Shown: positions 63,130 to 64,000 of the stretch, piece by piece | How positions within the stretch are numbered: the stretch's first letter is position 1 | Layout of the letters: the number at the start of each line of letters is the position of its first letter | Source of the DNA: Gari tellinella | Lineage: Eukaryota; Mollusca; Bivalvia; Cardiida; Psammobiidae | Reading direction: 5' to 3' | Assembly (NCBI GenBank): GCA_922989275.2 | Contig: OV277856.1 | Span: forward strand, 86,323,038 to 86,387,037 | DNA: 64,000 bases | Position numbers and translations under genes: made by a program | Notes under the pieces: generated by a model | Seen by the model: the letters and a program-made list of their open reading frames with translations, nothing else | What the model was told of the DNA's origin: nothing | Databases searched by the model: none

Positions 63130-63340
63130 CATGGTAGCTTAAAGAAAGATGAAAGTAAAGCAGAAAGCTCCAAAAGGAGGAGCATTAATTTTCAACATCT
63201 TTCACTGTTCCATCTCAAAAGTACTATAGAATATTATAACTCATTAATAGTGCTGAAGATATTTGTCAATGCAGAAAACTCTTACAGAAGCTTTCTGCTT
63301 TACATTCAGACTGATTTTAACAGCCATCCAATATACCTAC
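63130..63340. mobile_element. M4-type hairpin split by ~100 bases
   Basis: AGCTTAAAGAAAGATGAAAG..GCAGAAAGCTCC at 63136-63171 and GAAGCTTTCTGCTTTACATT at 63287 would be the two arms, separated by unrelated sequence. Confidence 0.45.
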
Positions 63341-63384
63341 TGAAAAAGCTACTTATGGAAGAATAAAGCAGCTACCTGTCTTTA

Positions 63385-63611
63385 TCCATTACAACATGAG
63401 TGAAATTGTTACTACTTAAAGCAGGTTAAAAGTAAAGCAGAATACGCCTTAAGGCGCATTCTGCTTTACTTTTAACCTGCTTTAGGCTAATATCTGCTAC
63501 AACATAGAAAATATTTCTTATAATACATATTCAGTCTCTATAAATTGGAACTATTTTTGTAAGTGGATGAAAATATAAAAGGTGTAAAAAGGCGTATTAT
63601 GGGGTAATGGG
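63385..63611 (-). mobile_element. M1 MITE
   Basis: AGCAGGTTAAAAGTAAAGCA and its perfect complement form the hairpin. The right part is AAAAAGGCGTATTATGGGGT and AATGGG. The left TTAACCC end is lost. Confidence 0.85.
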
Positions 63612-63693
63612 CGCAAATTTCAATGAAACCCCTTCCACCTTGACACGTGTCAGCTACATTTAACATAACTCAGCAAAAAACATATAATCTCAC

Positions 63694-63741
63694 CTTGAGT
63701 ACCTCATTGTTATTCAGAGTGTCTTTATCATATATATCCAT
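63694..63741 (-). CDS. RASGEF1B: Candidate first coding exon of RASGEF1 (distal)
   Basis: ATG at 63741-63739 in a good context (AAGATGG) starts MDIYDKDTLNNNEVLK and reaches a donor AAG|GTGAGA in phase 0, which joins in frame to exon 2. An in-frame TAG lies ten codons upstream. The open frame extends back to an acceptor-like TTTTATAG at 63772, so it could instead be an internal exon of another minus-strand gene. Its GC content is low for an exon of this gene. If used, the protein would be 480 residues and the first intron 30.6 kb. Confidence 0.38.
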
Positions 63742-64000
63742 CTTACTCAGGAATTCAGCAAGTATATCACACTATAAAATGTACTACAAAGTATCCATAT
63801 AACATGGGACTATGTTCTATTAAAGTTCTTCCATCTCCACTGCAGCTAACAGTCTCAGATTTCCAATGACAATGTTTCCCCTCTGTAATAACACTACAGC
63901 TAAATAATATAGTCACTATACAAGTCAAGCGGTTATCACCAATACATACACAATCCAGCGTAAAGCAGTTATGCTATGCTTTTACAACTGCATCGTATAT

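Noticed and set aside
1..64000. Palindromes as rho-independent terminators or CRISPR-like repeats
   Set aside because: They recur as parts of transposon copies with TTAA, TA or 6-base duplications and are not regularly spaced. The window is eukaryotic.

Overview
This is nuclear DNA of an animal, most probably a bivalve mollusc (possibly a dreissenid-type mussel; that guess rests only on the repeat style). It is AT-rich. Genes are split into short exons with GT-AG introns, and the space between is packed with small non-autonomous DNA transposons. There are no bacterial operons, ribosome binding sites or CRISPR arrays. Nearly all the long open frames in the window are chance frames or frames through repeats. 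The real coding sequence is a set of 57-171 base exons that must be joined across introns.

The main gene is one RASGEF1-type Ras-family guanine nucleotide exchange factor on the minus strand. Exons 2-14 run from 33045 down to 11720. They join in phase to 464 codons that follow vertebrate RASGEF1A/B/C (about 465-480 residues) from end to end: RasGEF_N domain in exons 3-6, catalytic RasGEF domain in exons 7-13. Two upstream exons, at 36561-36596 and 63694-63741, could each supply the start codon by joining in phase to exon 2. If the second is used, the gene spans 52 kb with a 30.6 kb first intron. At 250-366 the last coding exon of an unrelated, unidentified plus-strand gene enters from the left, so the two genes converge on a repeat-filled interval of about 11 kb.

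Everything else is repeat. Four MITE groups dominate. M1 (about 250 bases, TTAA-flanked, ends CCCATTACCCCATA) has about 30 copies. M2 and M3 (TTAA-flanked, with CAAACAGT..GATC hairpins) have about a dozen copies each. M4 (TACAGT(C/A)AAACC ends) has an AGAAAGCTCC hairpin. Less common elements are M5 (CAGGGCTGCC ends, 6-base target duplications, a captured M1 core), a 1.07 kb GGTGGTTCG-ended element with a tRNA-like segment, a bivalve-type CTCACCTGAGC element with a 161-base tandem array, and several foldback elements. Many insertions are nested, which fixes target-site duplications and relative ages directly.

Layout: 1-366 end of the plus-strand gene; 367-11719 intergenic repeats; 11720-33045 RASGEF1 exons 14 to 2, with MITEs in every sizeable intron; 33046-63693 first intron or 5' region, with one GC-rich candidate exon at 36.56 kb, an array of nuclear-receptor half-sites at 49.1-49.45 kb, and many MITEs; 63694-64000 candidate 5' exon. 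All calls come from reading the sequence; no database search was run.
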